Shown here piece by piece: positions 21,765-32,516 of a stretch of 64,000 nt of DNA (position 1 is the first letter of the stretch; the number at the start of each line of letters is the position of its first letter). The notes below the pieces were generated by a model. The model had not been told where the DNA came from. It did not search any database and saw nothing but the letters and a program-made list of their open reading frames with translations. The stretch is from Ignavibacteriales bacterium (GTDB lineage: Bacteria; Bacteroidota; Ignavibacteria; Ignavibacteriales; Melioribacteraceae). Both the position numbers and the translations under genes were made by a program. The stretch is taken from NCBI GenBank assembly GCA_020635285.1, contig JACKAB010000005.1, positions 434,001 to 498,000 of the forward strand. The letters are read 5' to 3'.

Positions 21765-23548
21765 ATGAAAAATAAAATTAGTAGAGAAGATTTTATTAAA
21801 ACCAGTGCTTTTGCACTTGCTGCCACATTTACTCCCAATAACCTATTTAGCAAAGCAAATGAAATAAATTCAAGTATTGATGAACCGATGATGGCGAGAC
21901 TGTTGAAAGTGAATGATAAATCCGTTGAGGAGTTTTAAAAAAAAACAAAATGATTCTCCACAAATTCAATATTACAGAAATTTGAGTGGTGCCTTTGCAA
22001 ATCTAACAGCCTCATTTTGTCATCCCAAATCATTTTATTTTAAGTCAAATGAAGTTATTAGTAGCCTTAGCAATATCATTGATAATTTAATTGAGTTACA
22101 ATATCCCAATGGTACTTTAGATTCAGGTGGAAATAGACAATCCCCGCCTGACACAGCATTTTTATTAGAAGCATTATGTACTTCAGCTGAAATTATTAAT
22201 AAAAATAATTTTGAAGAATTATCAAATGTTAAGGAAAAACTTGATAAATTTTTATTAAATGCTGGGGGAAGGAATTAGAAAGGGCGGCATACATACTCCA
22301 AATCACCGATGGGAGGTTTCATCTGTTTTAGCACAGCTTTACTCACTGTTTAAGAATGAGAAATATGTTGAAAGAATTGACGAGTGGTTAGCTGAAGGAA
22401 TTTATATGAATGAAGATGGAAATTTTCCGGAAAGAAGTAGAAACTATTCAGTAGTTGAAAATAAGTCTTTTATTCATATCGCTGAAAAATTAAATCGACC
22501 CAAATTATTTGAAATTGTAAAGAAAAGTCTAATCACAAATTATTATTATATGGAACTAAATGGTGAACTTGTGAGCTTAGATTCTAGAAGACAAGATCAA
22601 TACAAACCTATTTCAATTGTTCTTTTTTATCTTATTTATAGGTATATGGCAATTCATGAGAATGATGGATTTTTAGCCGCAATTACTAGAGAAATAGAAG
22701 CGGTCGATCAATTCGAAAAATCTGTGTTGAGCCGAGCTTTACCATTTTTTATGGCAAGCACAATCTTAAGTAATGAATTACCAAAGAGTGAACCGCTTCC
22801 TAAAAAATTTTACAAAACACTTTGTGCAATCCGATTTGGTTAGAATTAAAAGAGGAGAAAATACCGCATCTATTTTTGGGGGAAATGATCAACCTATAAT
22901 TATTGCTTCCGGGCGCTCTTGTGATCCAACTTTTTTACTTTTAGAAAGAGATTCGCAATACTCGAATACGCAAGATTATCAACATTTTTTTTAATACTGG
23001 ATACGTTAGAGGTGAAGGGCTAGTAAAAGAAGAGAATAAATACATCTTAAACGAAAAGAAAGAAGCATATTATTATCAGCCTCTACCAAAAGACAAATTA
23101 AAACAAAAACGGTGATTACAAATTAACCGAATCTTTAGACGGACGATTTTGGAGCAAATTGGATTTTGCTTCGCGACCAAAAACTACTTTAACACTTGAC
23201 TCACAAATTACAATCGAAGAAATAGATAACGTCTTCAAAATTGATTTTGAAATTAATGGACCCGAAAAAGTTGGAGTTGTTCTTGATTTGTGTTTCAGAA
23301 AAGGAGGAACACTTGAAGGAGTGATCCCAGCTTATGAAGAAGACGAATTCTTTTTAGAAAATGGATTTGCAAAATACACTTTTGGTAGTGATTCAATTGA
23401 AGTTGGACCTGGAAAGTCAGAGCACAAATATGTTAAAAATTTAGATGGAGAAGTTTACTCAACACATTTTGGCTCAATTAAAGGTGAAGGTCAACATTTA
23501 TACATTACTGGATATGTTCCATTTAAACATTCTATAACAATTAAGTAA
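21765..23548 (+). CDS. Unassigned exported protein, probable alpha/alpha-toroid plus beta-domain carbohydrate enzyme, several frameshifts
   Basis: I cannot name this family. The start at 21765 follows AGGAAAG and opens with an export signal (SREDFIKTSAFALAATF) reminiscent of Bacteroidota Tat signals. The N-terminal two thirds are helical with DSGGNRQSPPDTAFLLEAL and GGIHTPNHRWEVSSVLAQLY, repeats of the kind found in alpha/alpha toroids. The last third is beta-rich (LDGRFWSKLDFASRPKTTL). Frame breaks are near 21,935, 22,260 (an extra G), 22,830, 22,990 and 23,110. About 590 residues after correction. Its position as first gene after the operators, next to GH105, suggests a lyase or hydrolase acting before GH105. 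Confidence 0.55.
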
Positions 23549-23555
23549 AATTAAA

Positions 23556-24837
23556 ATGATGAAATTGAATGATTCTAATACTCCACTACATTTGTTGGCA
23601 GCCGACTATCCAATACCTTATAATATTCCAAAAAAAACATATTATTAAAAAGTTATTTCAAGTAGTAAATTATCTAGAAAAAGTTACGCCGTCAAATCTA
23701 ATTGATGTTAAAACCAAATCAATTATAATTGATAAAGCTAAAATTAATGAAAACACAACTATACCTGAAAGTGATTTTCGGTTGACTAGCTATGAGTGGG
23801 GAGTAACTTATGCCGGGCTATTAAGGTTTGGAGAAGTAACGGCAGTAGAAACTTTTAGTGAATATACAATAAAAAGATTGATGATGATCTCAGATTTGAG
23901 TCAATTTTATATTAATAATAAAAAAGTAAAGATTGATGAAAAATCACCAGTTTATACGGTTTTAAAACCTTCTGCCCTTGATGATTCAGGAGCCCTCTGT
24001 GCAGCAATGATAAAAGTTCAACACAGCAATCCAAATTTAACTTTAAAACCTTTGATAGATAATTTTGTAGAATACATTAGCAATAAACAGTTTCGTTTTG
24101 TGGATGGGACTTTAGCTAGAAATAGACCTTATCCAAATACACTTTGGCTTGATGATTTATTTATGAGTGTTCCTGCATTGGCATTAATGGGTAAACTAGC
24201 CAATGAAGATAAATATTTTAATGATGCTGTTCATCAAGTAAATAAATTTTCTGAAAGAATGTTTGTTGAAGAAAAGGGTTTATATTTTCACGGGTGGGTT
24301 GAAAAAATGGATCCACACCCGCAATTTTATTGGGGGAGAGCAAACGGTTGGGCTGTAATGGCTCTTATAGAGCTGCTGAGTATTTTGCCTAAATCTCACA
24401 AGGGATATAACTCAGTTTTAAAACAGTTTAATAAACATTTGAATGGACTAATATCATATCAATCTGGATCTGGTTTTTGGCATCAATTATTAGATAAAAA
24501 TGATAGTTATTTGGAAACTTCTGCAACTGCAATAATTACTTATGCAATTGCAAAAGCAATTAACGAAGGAATTATAGATAAATTGGCTTTTTCACCAATT
24601 GCTATTCTAGGTTGGAATGCAATATCAAGTAAAATTAATTCGAATGGTCAAATTGATGGAACTTGTGTTGGCACAGGAATGGGTTTTGACCCTGCATTTT
24701 ATTTTCATCGTCCGGTAAATAAATTTGCTGCGCATGGGTATGGTCCAATGTTTTTAGCAGGAGCGGAAATAATACGTTTATTAGAAGCAAATAAATTTAA
24801 TTTGGTTGAAGGCTCGGTACAAATTGTAGAAAATTAA
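23556..24837 (+). CDS. Unsaturated uronyl hydrolase, glycoside hydrolase family 105 (cytoplasmic copy), one frameshift
   Basis: GH105 enzymes remove the unsaturated uronic acid left at the non-reducing end of oligosaccharides by polysaccharide lyases. The (alpha/alpha)6 core shows TLWLDDLFMSVPALALMG (catalytic Asp region), FYWGRANGWAVMALIELL, FWHQLLDKNDSYLETSATA and FYFHRPVNKFAAHGYGPMF. The N-terminus (MMKLNDSNTPLHLLAADYP) has no signal peptide, so it probably works in the cytoplasm. One extra A in the A8 run near 23,630-23,637 breaks the frame early. It starts 7 bp after the preceding gene and is paralogous to the exported GH105 at 38,666. Confidence 0.87.
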
Positions 24838-24959
24838 AATAATATTTATAGAACTCAATTTTACTTTTGCCATTATACATAATCTCTGTTTCATACAATT
24901 TTCACATTATTTGACCAATCCAAATTCAAATAAGAATTTAAAATTTAGAAAAATATTCA

Positions 24960-26537
24960 ATGTATACAGCCTTAACATTTATAAGTTTTATCGCTTTTGT
25001 TGCCATTTATTCATGGTACAAAATGAGAAATGAAAAACTGGATTCCCAAGACGGATACTTTCTTGGTGGACGAAGTCTAACAGGAGTGGTAATTGCTGGC
25101 TCAATGCTGCTAACTAACATATCAACAGAACATCTTATTGGTATGAATGGCTCTTCATATTTAAATGGATTTATTATAATTGCTTGGGAAGTTACCTCAG
25201 CACTTGCGTTAGTTGTTGCTGCTATTTATTTTGTTCCAAAATATTTGCAAATGGGTCTTACAACAATTCCAGAATACCTTGAGAAAAGATTTGATAGTAC
25301 TACAAGAACTCTGGTTGCTTTATTTTTAATGATTTCTTTTGTGGTAACATTGTTGCCAATAGTCCTTTACACCGGAGCAATTAATCTTGAGAGCATCTTT
25401 AATGTCTCTGAGGTATTGCAAGTCTCTAAACAAAATGGTTTGTGGATAACAGTGATTGCTATTGGACTTCTAGGTTCAGTATATGCTATCTTTGGTGGTT
25501 TAAAAGCAGTGGCGGTTTCTGATACAATTAATGGTTATGGCTTGTTAATTGGTGGATTGGCTATTCCGATTATTGCACTTATTAGTATTGGCGATGGTAA
25601 TTTATTTTTAGGATTAAGTAAGGTTTACGAAAATAGTCCAGAAAAGTTTAATGTAATTGGAGCGAAGGATTCTGTTCTTCCATTCGAAGTCTTGTTTACT
25701 GGATTAATTATCAATCAACTTTATTTTTGGAGTATGAATCAGACCATAATACAAAGGGCATTTGGTGCAAAAAATTTAGTTGAAGCTCAAAAAGGTCTTT
25801 TATATACAGGAGTTCTAAAAATTTTCATCCCTACTATAATAATTTTACCTGGAGTTATAGGTTATTATTATTTTGGAGATTCTTTATACGATAACCAAGA
25901 TATGATTTATCCTGAACTAATAAAAAAGTTCTGCCAGTTAGCTTAGTAGGAATATTTGCCGCAATAGTTATGGGTGCAGTTTTAAGCACATTTAATAGTG
26001 TTCTCAACAGTGCAGCAACTATATTTAGTATTGATATTTACAAAAATTTTTTGAAAAAAATTGTAGCGATAAAAAATTAGTTAGAGTTGGAAAGTTAACA
26101 TCAAGCTTTCTCGCAGTTTTTGCAATAGCTGCAGCCCCAATGGTTGCTGATGCTCCAGATGGTTTGTACCAATTATTGCAGCAATTAAATGGAATATTTT
26201 TTATCCCAATTGCCTCTATAATGTTAGCTGGTTTTTTTTTCTTAAAAAATATCAGCAGCTGGCGCAAAAGCTGCTCTGTTTTTTGGGTTAGCATTTTATA
26301 TTCTTACAACATTTATTTTCAAGGTGGATATACATTTTGTGCATATTTGGGGATAGAATTTTTATTGAATCTAATTGTGATGTCTGTATTCTCTTATTTT
26401 TATCCTATGGATAAAGAATTTGTATTTTCTGATTTACATATCATTGATATTAAAGAGTGGAAATACACAAAAAGATAATGTCCGTTTTTTTATGTTTAAT
26501 TACTGTTGCAATTTATTTGCTATTAGGAAATTTCTAA
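24960..26537 (+). CDS. Sodium:solute symporter (SSS/SGLT family), three frameshifts
   Basis: Imports a sugar or uronate oligomer with Na+. It is a polytopic protein with SWYKMRNEKLDSQDGYFLGGRSL, SMLLTNISTEHLIGMNGSSY (Na+-site region), TTIPEYLEKRFDS and YAIFGGLKAVAVSD. After a break near 25,945 the frame resumes with GAVLSTFNSVLNSAATIF. Further breaks lie near 26,055, 26,250 and 26,470, and the true end is a last helix (MSVFLCLITVAIYLLLGNF) stopping at 26537. About 525 residues. Its neighbours suggest it takes up GH105 substrates or products. Confidence 0.82.
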
Positions 26538-26670
26538 TCATAAGAATGTTATAAAAATATCTGTATATGAAAATTTAATGTATGTAAACAAGTATGACGA
26601 GTAAAACATAATACGGAAATATACATAATGTTTTTAATTATTTTATTCGTCAAAAAAATATGGAGAAATA

Positions 26671-28298
26671 ATGAAACTAATTGTCCTTACTGTTTTTATC
26701 ATTAATATTTTATCCACCAATGTTTTCTCTCAGATTTATGTTGCCCTGATGGTAATGATTTAAACCCTGGGACAATTGAACAACCTCTTGAGTCAATACA
26801 GAAGGCACAATCATTGGTTAATGCAGGGGATACAGTATATATACGAGGTGGAAATTATAAAATTAGACCTGAACAAATTTCAAAAGTTGAATCAAGTTTA
26901 TTTGCTTGTATAAGCTATTTGGATAAAAGTGGAACAGAAGGAAACACTATTAAATATTGGGCATATCCAGGTGAAACACCAATTTTTGATTTCTCAGATA
27001 TTAAACCGGCAAATCAAAGAGTTGTGGGAATTTGGATGAAAGGCAGCTTTATTCATCTTAAAGGTTTAGAACTTACCGGCATTCAAGTCACTATTACTTC
27101 ACACACAGAATCTTATTGTATTTATAGTCGGGGAAATAACAATATATTTGAACAAATAAGTATGCATGATAATGTCGGGACCGGACTAAGGCATTACAAA
27201 GGTGGTAATAACTTATTTTTAAACTGTGATTCTTATCGGAATCATGATAATGTATCTGAGGATAAACTTGGCAGTAATAACGATGGCTTCGGCTGTCATC
27301 CCGATCCGGGAAGCACTGGCAATATCTTTAGAGGATGCCGTGCATGGTTCAATAGCGATGATGGATTTGATATTATAAGAGCAGATGAAGCAGTGGTATT
27401 TGAAAATTGTTGGGCTTTTTTTAATGGCTATACAACTTCCTTTAGTAATCTGGGAGATGGCAATGGATTTAAAGCCGGAGGTTATGCATATGATACAGCT
27501 GATAAAATTCCTTCACCGGTTCCAAGAAATACACTTAAGTTTTGCGTGGCAGTTAAAAACAAAGCCAATGGATTTGACTCTAACCATCATCTGGCTGGTA
27601 ATGATTGGTTTAATAACTCAGCTTATCAAAATGCAATAAATTATAATATGCTTAATCGAGAGAGTCCTGAATCTGATAATATTAACGCAAATGGATATGA
27701 CCATGTACTTAAAAATAATTTAAGTTATATGGCAAGAGGTGAAGAAACAACATACATAGATACAACTCTCAACACTGTGGAGAATAATTCGTTTAGTTCA
27801 TCTATGACAATAACTAATGGAGATTTTGTAAGCCTAGATGAAAATCTTCTAACCTCGCCTCGTAACCCAGATGGAAGCTTACCTGATATTGACTTTATGA
27901 AACCAGCGCCAGGCAGCAAATTAATAGATGCTGGTATTGATATTGGATTTGAATATTTGGGAAGCGCTCCTGATCTTGGAGCATTTGAATTTGATAACAC
28001 TACGGATGTTGAAATAGGAGAGAATATTTTTCCAAAAGAAATAAATTTATTTCAGAACTATCCAAATCCGTTTAACCCAGTAACTAATATTGAGTATCAA
28101 GTTCCATACTCAGCCAATGTTGAAATAACAGTTTATAATTCAATTGGTCAAAAAATAAATACTCTTTTAGACGAAATAAAAAATGAAGGGACCTATAAAG
28201 TTCAATTCGATGGAAACAATCTAACAAGTGGAGTATATTTTTATAAATTAAGGGTAAATGATAATTCAACTATTAAACAGATGTTACTTCTGAAATAA
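26671..28298 (+). CDS. Secreted PL9-like pectate lyase with T9SS C-terminal sorting domain, one frameshift
   Basis: A right-handed beta-helix lyase predicted to cleave pectin backbone outside the cell. The order is signal peptide (MKLIVLTVFIINILSTNVFS), an N-terminal coil with NAGDTVYIRGGNYK, the helix with FNSDDGFDIIRADEAVVFEN and FENCWAFFNGY (the PL9-type calcium/catalytic region), and GNGFKAGG. The last ~80 residues are a sorting domain (QNYPNPFNPVTNIEYQVPY to SGVYFYKLRV). One base is missing near 26,743 (YVA/PDG), just after the signal. Export by T9SS leaves it on the cell surface or released. Confidence 0.8.
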
Positions 28299-28413
28299 CT
28301 GTGAATTAAAAATAGATATTTAATAACTTATAGTAAATAATAACATGTCACTGTACATTCAAAGTATAAAGCTATTTTTATTTTTAGTGGATATAATGAA
28401 TAAGGAGTAAACT

Positions 28414-29812
28414 ATGAAAACATCTCGAAGGAAATTTATAAGCTCAATAAGTTTGCTGGCTGCTAGCGCAGTAATACCTTCAAAAATGTTTGCTTTTGAT
28501 AGTAAAAAAAAAATTAAAAGTTGCATTGGTTGGAACAGGCATAAGGGGGACTAGCTTTTGGGGAAAAAGACTAGTAGAACAATATTCTGATATTTTAGAA
28601 TTTGTTGGATTGAGTGATATCAATCCGGGAAGACTTAAGTTTGGGCATGAATATATAGGAGCAAATTGCCCGACCTTCATAAACTTTGATGAAATGTTAA
28701 GAAAAACAAATCCTGATTTAGTTATTGTTACAACTAAGGACTCAACACATCACGAATTTATTATTAGAGCATTGGATTTTGGTTGCGATGTATTGACTGA
28801 AAAACCTTTAACAATTGACGAATACAAATGCCAACAAATTATTGATGCAGAAAGACGTTCTTCAAAAAATTTAATTGTTGGATTTAACTATCGTTGGTCA
28901 CCTTACGCAACAAAAATAAAAGAACTTTTAATGAATAATTCAATTGGTAAAATAACTTCGGTTGATTTTCACTGGTATTTGAATACATATCATGGAGCTT
29001 CTTATTTTAGAAGATGGCATGGCTTAAGACAATCTGGTGGAACACTTTGGGTACATAAAGCAACTCATCACTTCGATCTATTAAATTGGTGGCTTGATTC
29101 TGATCCAGAAGAAGTTTTTGCTTATGGAGATCTAGAATACTACGGAAGTAATGGTCCATTTAAAGGTAATAATTGTAGAGACTGTAAACATACAAAGGAG
29201 TGTGAGTTTTATTGGGATATTACGAAAGATGAACATATGATGAATTTATATGTAGCTAATGAGAAACATGACGGTTACATTCGTGATAATTGTTTGTTCC
29301 GTGATGAAATTAATATTTATGATAAAATGTCTGCACAAGTGAAATATAAAAACAATATTACATTGAATTATTCATTAACTACATATTCCCCTTATGAAGG
29401 TTGGAGAGTAGCATTTAACGGGACTGAAGGCAGAATTGAAGGTTGGCTTGATATTCCTTACCATAAAGGTGTAACAATAGATCAAGCAGAAATGCACGCA
29501 AAAGAAATGGAACAAACAAGTGAAACAGAAAAAATATTTGAGCCGATAATTTTACATAAGTTATGGAAAAACCATGAAGTTATTAATGTGCCTTTTGAAA
29601 AAGAAGGACATGGCGGCGGCGATAAAAGATTGCACGATAAAATATTTGTAAATCCAGATAAAGTTGATCCTTATAATAGAGCTGCTGGAATTAGAGATGG
29701 AGCAATGTCAATTTTGATAGGAATTGCTGCAAGAAAAAGCATTGAATCAAATGAGCCGATAAAAATTGCTGAGCTTACTGATTTGCAGCCAAGAGCAAAA
29801 CGGATTTCATAA
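28414..29812 (+). CDS. Tat-exported Gfo/Idh/MocA oxidoreductase with a cysteine cluster, one frameshift
   Basis: An NAD(P)-dependent sugar oxidoreductase. A Tat-type signal (SRRKFISSISLLAASAVIPS) follows an ATG placed after AAGGAG. A break in the A run near 28,505 is followed by the Rossmann motif VALVGTGIRGTSFWG, the EKP motif (DVLTEKPLTIDEYK) and the catalytic-region HKATHHFDLLNWW. A CRDCKHTKEC cluster plus DNC about 50 residues later could bind a metal. The position next to two more members of the family and a DUF1080 protein suggests oxidation or reduction at C3 of sugars. Confidence 0.83.
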
Positions 29813-29847
29813 TTTACTTATAATAATCAAAAGGAAATAAATACAAA

Positions 29848-30165
29848 ATGAGACTTGCTTTTAAAATGAAATTACATGAAGGGAATGCTAATGAGTACGC
29901 TAAAAGACATAATCCAATTTGGGTGGACTTAGAAGAAGTTCTGATAAACCATGGCGTTAAAAGCTACACTATTTTTTTAGACGACGAATCAAATAATTTA
30001 TTTGCCTATGCTGAAATTAAGGATTTAAAAAAATGGGAAGAAATTGCTAATACCGAAGTTTGTAAAAAATGGTGGCATTTTATGGCTCCCTTAATGGAAG
30101 TTAATGAAGATAAAAGTCCTAAGTCAAAAAATTTACAAGAAGTTTTTCACATTGAAAGTAAATAA
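29848..30165 (+). CDS. rhaM: L-rhamnose mutarotase
   Basis: Interconverts alpha- and beta-L-rhamnose. It is an intact 105-residue dimeric alpha-beta barrel protein: MRLAFKMKLHEGNANEYAKR, HNPIW, VKSYTIFLDDESNNLFAY and KWWHFMAPLME are all characteristic. It has no signal peptide, so it acts in the cytoplasm. It is the clearest single marker that L-rhamnose is a product of this locus, in line with the GH106 rhamnosidase gene 10 kb downstream. No rhamnose isomerase, kinase or aldolase is in the window. Confidence 0.92.
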   Translation: MRLAFKMKLHEGNANEYAKRHNPIWVDLEEVLINHGVKSYTIFLDDESNNLFAYAEIKDLKKWEEIANTEVCKKWWHFMAPLMEVNEDKSPKSKNLQEVFHIESK

Positions 30166-30189
30166 TAAATTGATTTACAAGAGTTCATT

Positions 30190-31113
30190 ATGAAAAAATA
30201 TTTTACCCTTTTTATTTGTCTACAAATAAGTGGAATAAATTTATTTTCCCAAAATTATAAGCTGCCGCTCTGGGAGAAAAATATTCCGAATGAAAATGAT
30301 GTTAAGGTTGAAGAGACTATTGAGATAACTGACAAACTAAGAATTACAGCTGTTGATGAACCAATAATTGAAGTATATCTTCCATCGAAGAATTATGCGA
30401 CGGGAGAAGCTATTGTTATTTGTCCCGGCGGTGGTTATAGAATCCTTGCTTACAATTCTGAGGGATCAGATGTGGCTAAATGGTTAAACTCAAGAGGTAT
30501 AGCAGGAATTGTGGTTAAATATCGTTTACCAATTACACCTAACAATATTCAAGGAAGACTTTCTCCATTTTTAGATTTACAAAGAGCAATAAGATTAACC
30601 AGATTTAAGTCTCATGAATGGGGAATAGACCCAAGCAAGGTTGGAGTTATGGGTTTTTCTGCTGGTGGACATTTGGCATCGACACTAGGTACACACTTCG
30701 AAGATAATTTCTTTTCAACTGATAAAATTGATTCGATAAACTGTCGACCAGATTTTATGGTACTTATGTATCCTGTTATTACACTCAAAGAACCGTTTCT
30801 TCATTTAGGTTCAAGAACTAATTTGATTGGTGATCCTGCTGATTCAACATTAATCAATTACTACTCAAATGAACTTCATATAACTGAGAATACTCCGCCA
30901 ACTTTTTTAGTTCATGCTGATGATGATAAAGGTGTTGCGGTTGAAAACAGTTTAATGTTCTACAACAATTTGAGAAAGCATGGAGTTAAATGTGAGATGC
31001 ACATTTTTCAAGAAGGCGGACATGGTTTTGGACTTGCCGTTGGAAAGGGAAGATTAGAGCAATGGAAAGATTTATGTATAACATGGATTAAAAATTTATC
31101 TAAGAAGTTATAA
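30190..31113 (+). CDS. Exported alpha/beta-hydrolase, acetyl-esterase type
   Basis: An intact 307-residue esterase with a signal peptide (MKKYFTLFICLQISGINLFSQ). The oxyanion region is VICPGGGYRILAYNSEG, the nucleophile elbow is GFSAGGHLAST, and a HADDD acid segment is followed by the catalytic His in EGGHGFGL. Relatives in polysaccharide loci remove acetyl groups from xylan or pectin. Here it probably deacetylates the polymer in the periplasm. It starts 24 bp after rhaM. Confidence 0.85.
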   Translation: MKKYFTLFICLQISGINLFSQNYKLPLWEKNIPNENDVKVEETIEITDKLRITAVDEPIIEVYLPSKNYATGEAIVICPGGGYRILAYNSEGSDVAKWLNSRGIAGIVVKYRLPITPNNIQGRLSPFLDLQRAIRLTRFKSHEWGIDPSKVGVMGFSAGGHLASTLGTHFEDNFFSTDKIDSINCRPDFMVLMYPVITLKEPFLHLGSRTNLIGDPADSTLINYYSNELHITENTPPTFLVHADDDKGVAVENSLMFYNNLRKHGVKCEMHIFQEGGHGFGLAVGKGRLEQWKDLCITWIKNLSKKL

Positions 31114-31182
31114 TCTAGTTATTTTTTGATTAGAGATGTTATTGAATAAAGCTTATTAATTTTATTATAAATATAATTTGAT

Positions 31183-32427
31183 ATGGAAAGAAAAGAATTT
31201 TTAATTAAGTCAACAATATTAGCTGCCGGCATAGGCGCTGGTATTGTAGGATGTAGAAAAGAAAATGAAATTCCGATCCCTTTAAATGACCAAGCAAGGA
31301 TAAAGATTGGGATTATTGGTTTAGGTGACCGAGGCAGTACAATAATAGGTGTCTTAAATCATTCTCCAGAATTTAAAATTATTGCTTGTTGTGATATTCT
31401 TGATTTTAGATTGGAAAGAGGAGTGAAGAATATTAAAGAAAAAGTCACTGGTTATAATGACTATCGTAAAATGCTTGAGAATAAAGATCTTGAAGCTGTT
31501 ATAATAAGCACACCACTTCATGAACATTATTCAATGGCTATGGATGCTCTTGATGCAAATTTACATATTATGTGTGAAAAGGTAATGGCCTACAATATTG
31601 AACAATCTCAAGCTATTAAAAAGAAAGCAGAACAAAGTTCAAAAATGTTTCAGGTTTCCTATCAGTATCAGTTAAACCCAACTTTTAATGCTATTAAAGA
31701 TATAATTCATAATGGTTATTGTGGTAAAATAACAAGAATAGATGCACACTGGCATAGAAATAGTAATTGGCGTAGAGAAATACCATCACCTGAATTAGAA
31801 AAACAAATTAATTGGAGGATGTATAAAGAGTACTCTGGCGGTCTAATGGCTGAATTGGGTTCACATCATCTTAATATGATAGATAATATACTTGGTCAGC
31901 ATCCAATAAAAGTAGTCGGTACAGGCGGAATTGATTATTGGCAAGATGGCAGAGAGATTTATGATAATGTTTACGCACTCTTTGATTATCCTAATGGTGT
32001 TAAAGCGTCTTTTAGTTCCTTACTTTCAAACAGATATGAGGATCAGATAATTAAGTTTTATGGCGATAAGGCAACTATTGTAAGCAACAAAATGAACGAA
32101 GCATATATATATCCTGAAGAAGGTGCAGATAAAGAGTGGGATGAAAAAATAGATGGAATGACAAGTGCATCTATAAAAATTATTGATGAAGATCAGAAAA
32201 GAAACATTACACCAAAAAATATCGGTAACGAAAATTATCCATTTGAGGATAATTATCGTAATACTACATGGTTGCTTTATAAGAATTTTTCAGCCGCTAT
32301 AAAAGGAGAAGAAAAATTAAAATTGGGATTACATGATGGTTATCAGAGCTCAATTTCTGTCCATATTGCAAACAAGGCAATAAGGGAAGAGAGTGTTCAA
32401 AAATGGAAGCCGGAATATGATATATAA
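31183..32427 (+). CDS. Lipoprotein-type Gfo/Idh/MocA oxidoreductase
   Basis: An intact 414-residue oxidoreductase. The N-terminus ERKEFLIKSTILAAGIGAG ends in a lipobox (IVGC at residues 21-24), so it is probably membrane-tethered. The cofactor motif is IGIIGLGDRGSTIIG. The usual EKP is EKV (LHIMCEKVMAYNIEQ), and ELGSHHLNMIDNILG holds the catalytic-region His. The variant EKV may alter cofactor handling. It directly precedes the DUF1080 protein, the arrangement expected for 3-keto-glycoside processing. Confidence 0.85.
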   Translation: MERKEFLIKSTILAAGIGAGIVGCRKENEIPIPLNDQARIKIGIIGLGDRGSTIIGVLNHSPEFKIIACCDILDFRLERGVKNIKEKVTGYNDYRKMLENKDLEAVIISTPLHEHYSMAMDALDANLHIMCEKVMAYNIEQSQAIKKKAEQSSKMFQVSYQYQLNPTFNAIKDIIHNGYCGKITRIDAHWHRNSNWRREIPSPELEKQINWRMYKEYSGGLMAELGSHHLNMIDNILGQHPIKVVGTGGIDYWQDGREIYDNVYALFDYPNGVKASFSSLLSNRYEDQIIKFYGDKATIVSNKMNEAYIYPEEGADKEWDEKIDGMTSASIKIIDEDQKRNITPKNIGNENYPFEDNYRNTTWLLYKNFSAAIKGEEKLKLGLHDGYQSSISVHIANKAIREESVQKWKPEYDI

Positions 32428-32516
32428 AATTATTTCGACTACCAATGATTTGAAATGTTTTAATTTTTTTATTAAAAATAAATTATTTTCTAAAAATAAT
32501 ATCGAGGTTAAATCAG

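Noticed and set aside
24838..24959. Promoter for the sodium symporter at the TTGACC box near 24,911
   Set aside because: No acceptable -10 sequence occurs at 16-18 bp, so I did not call it.
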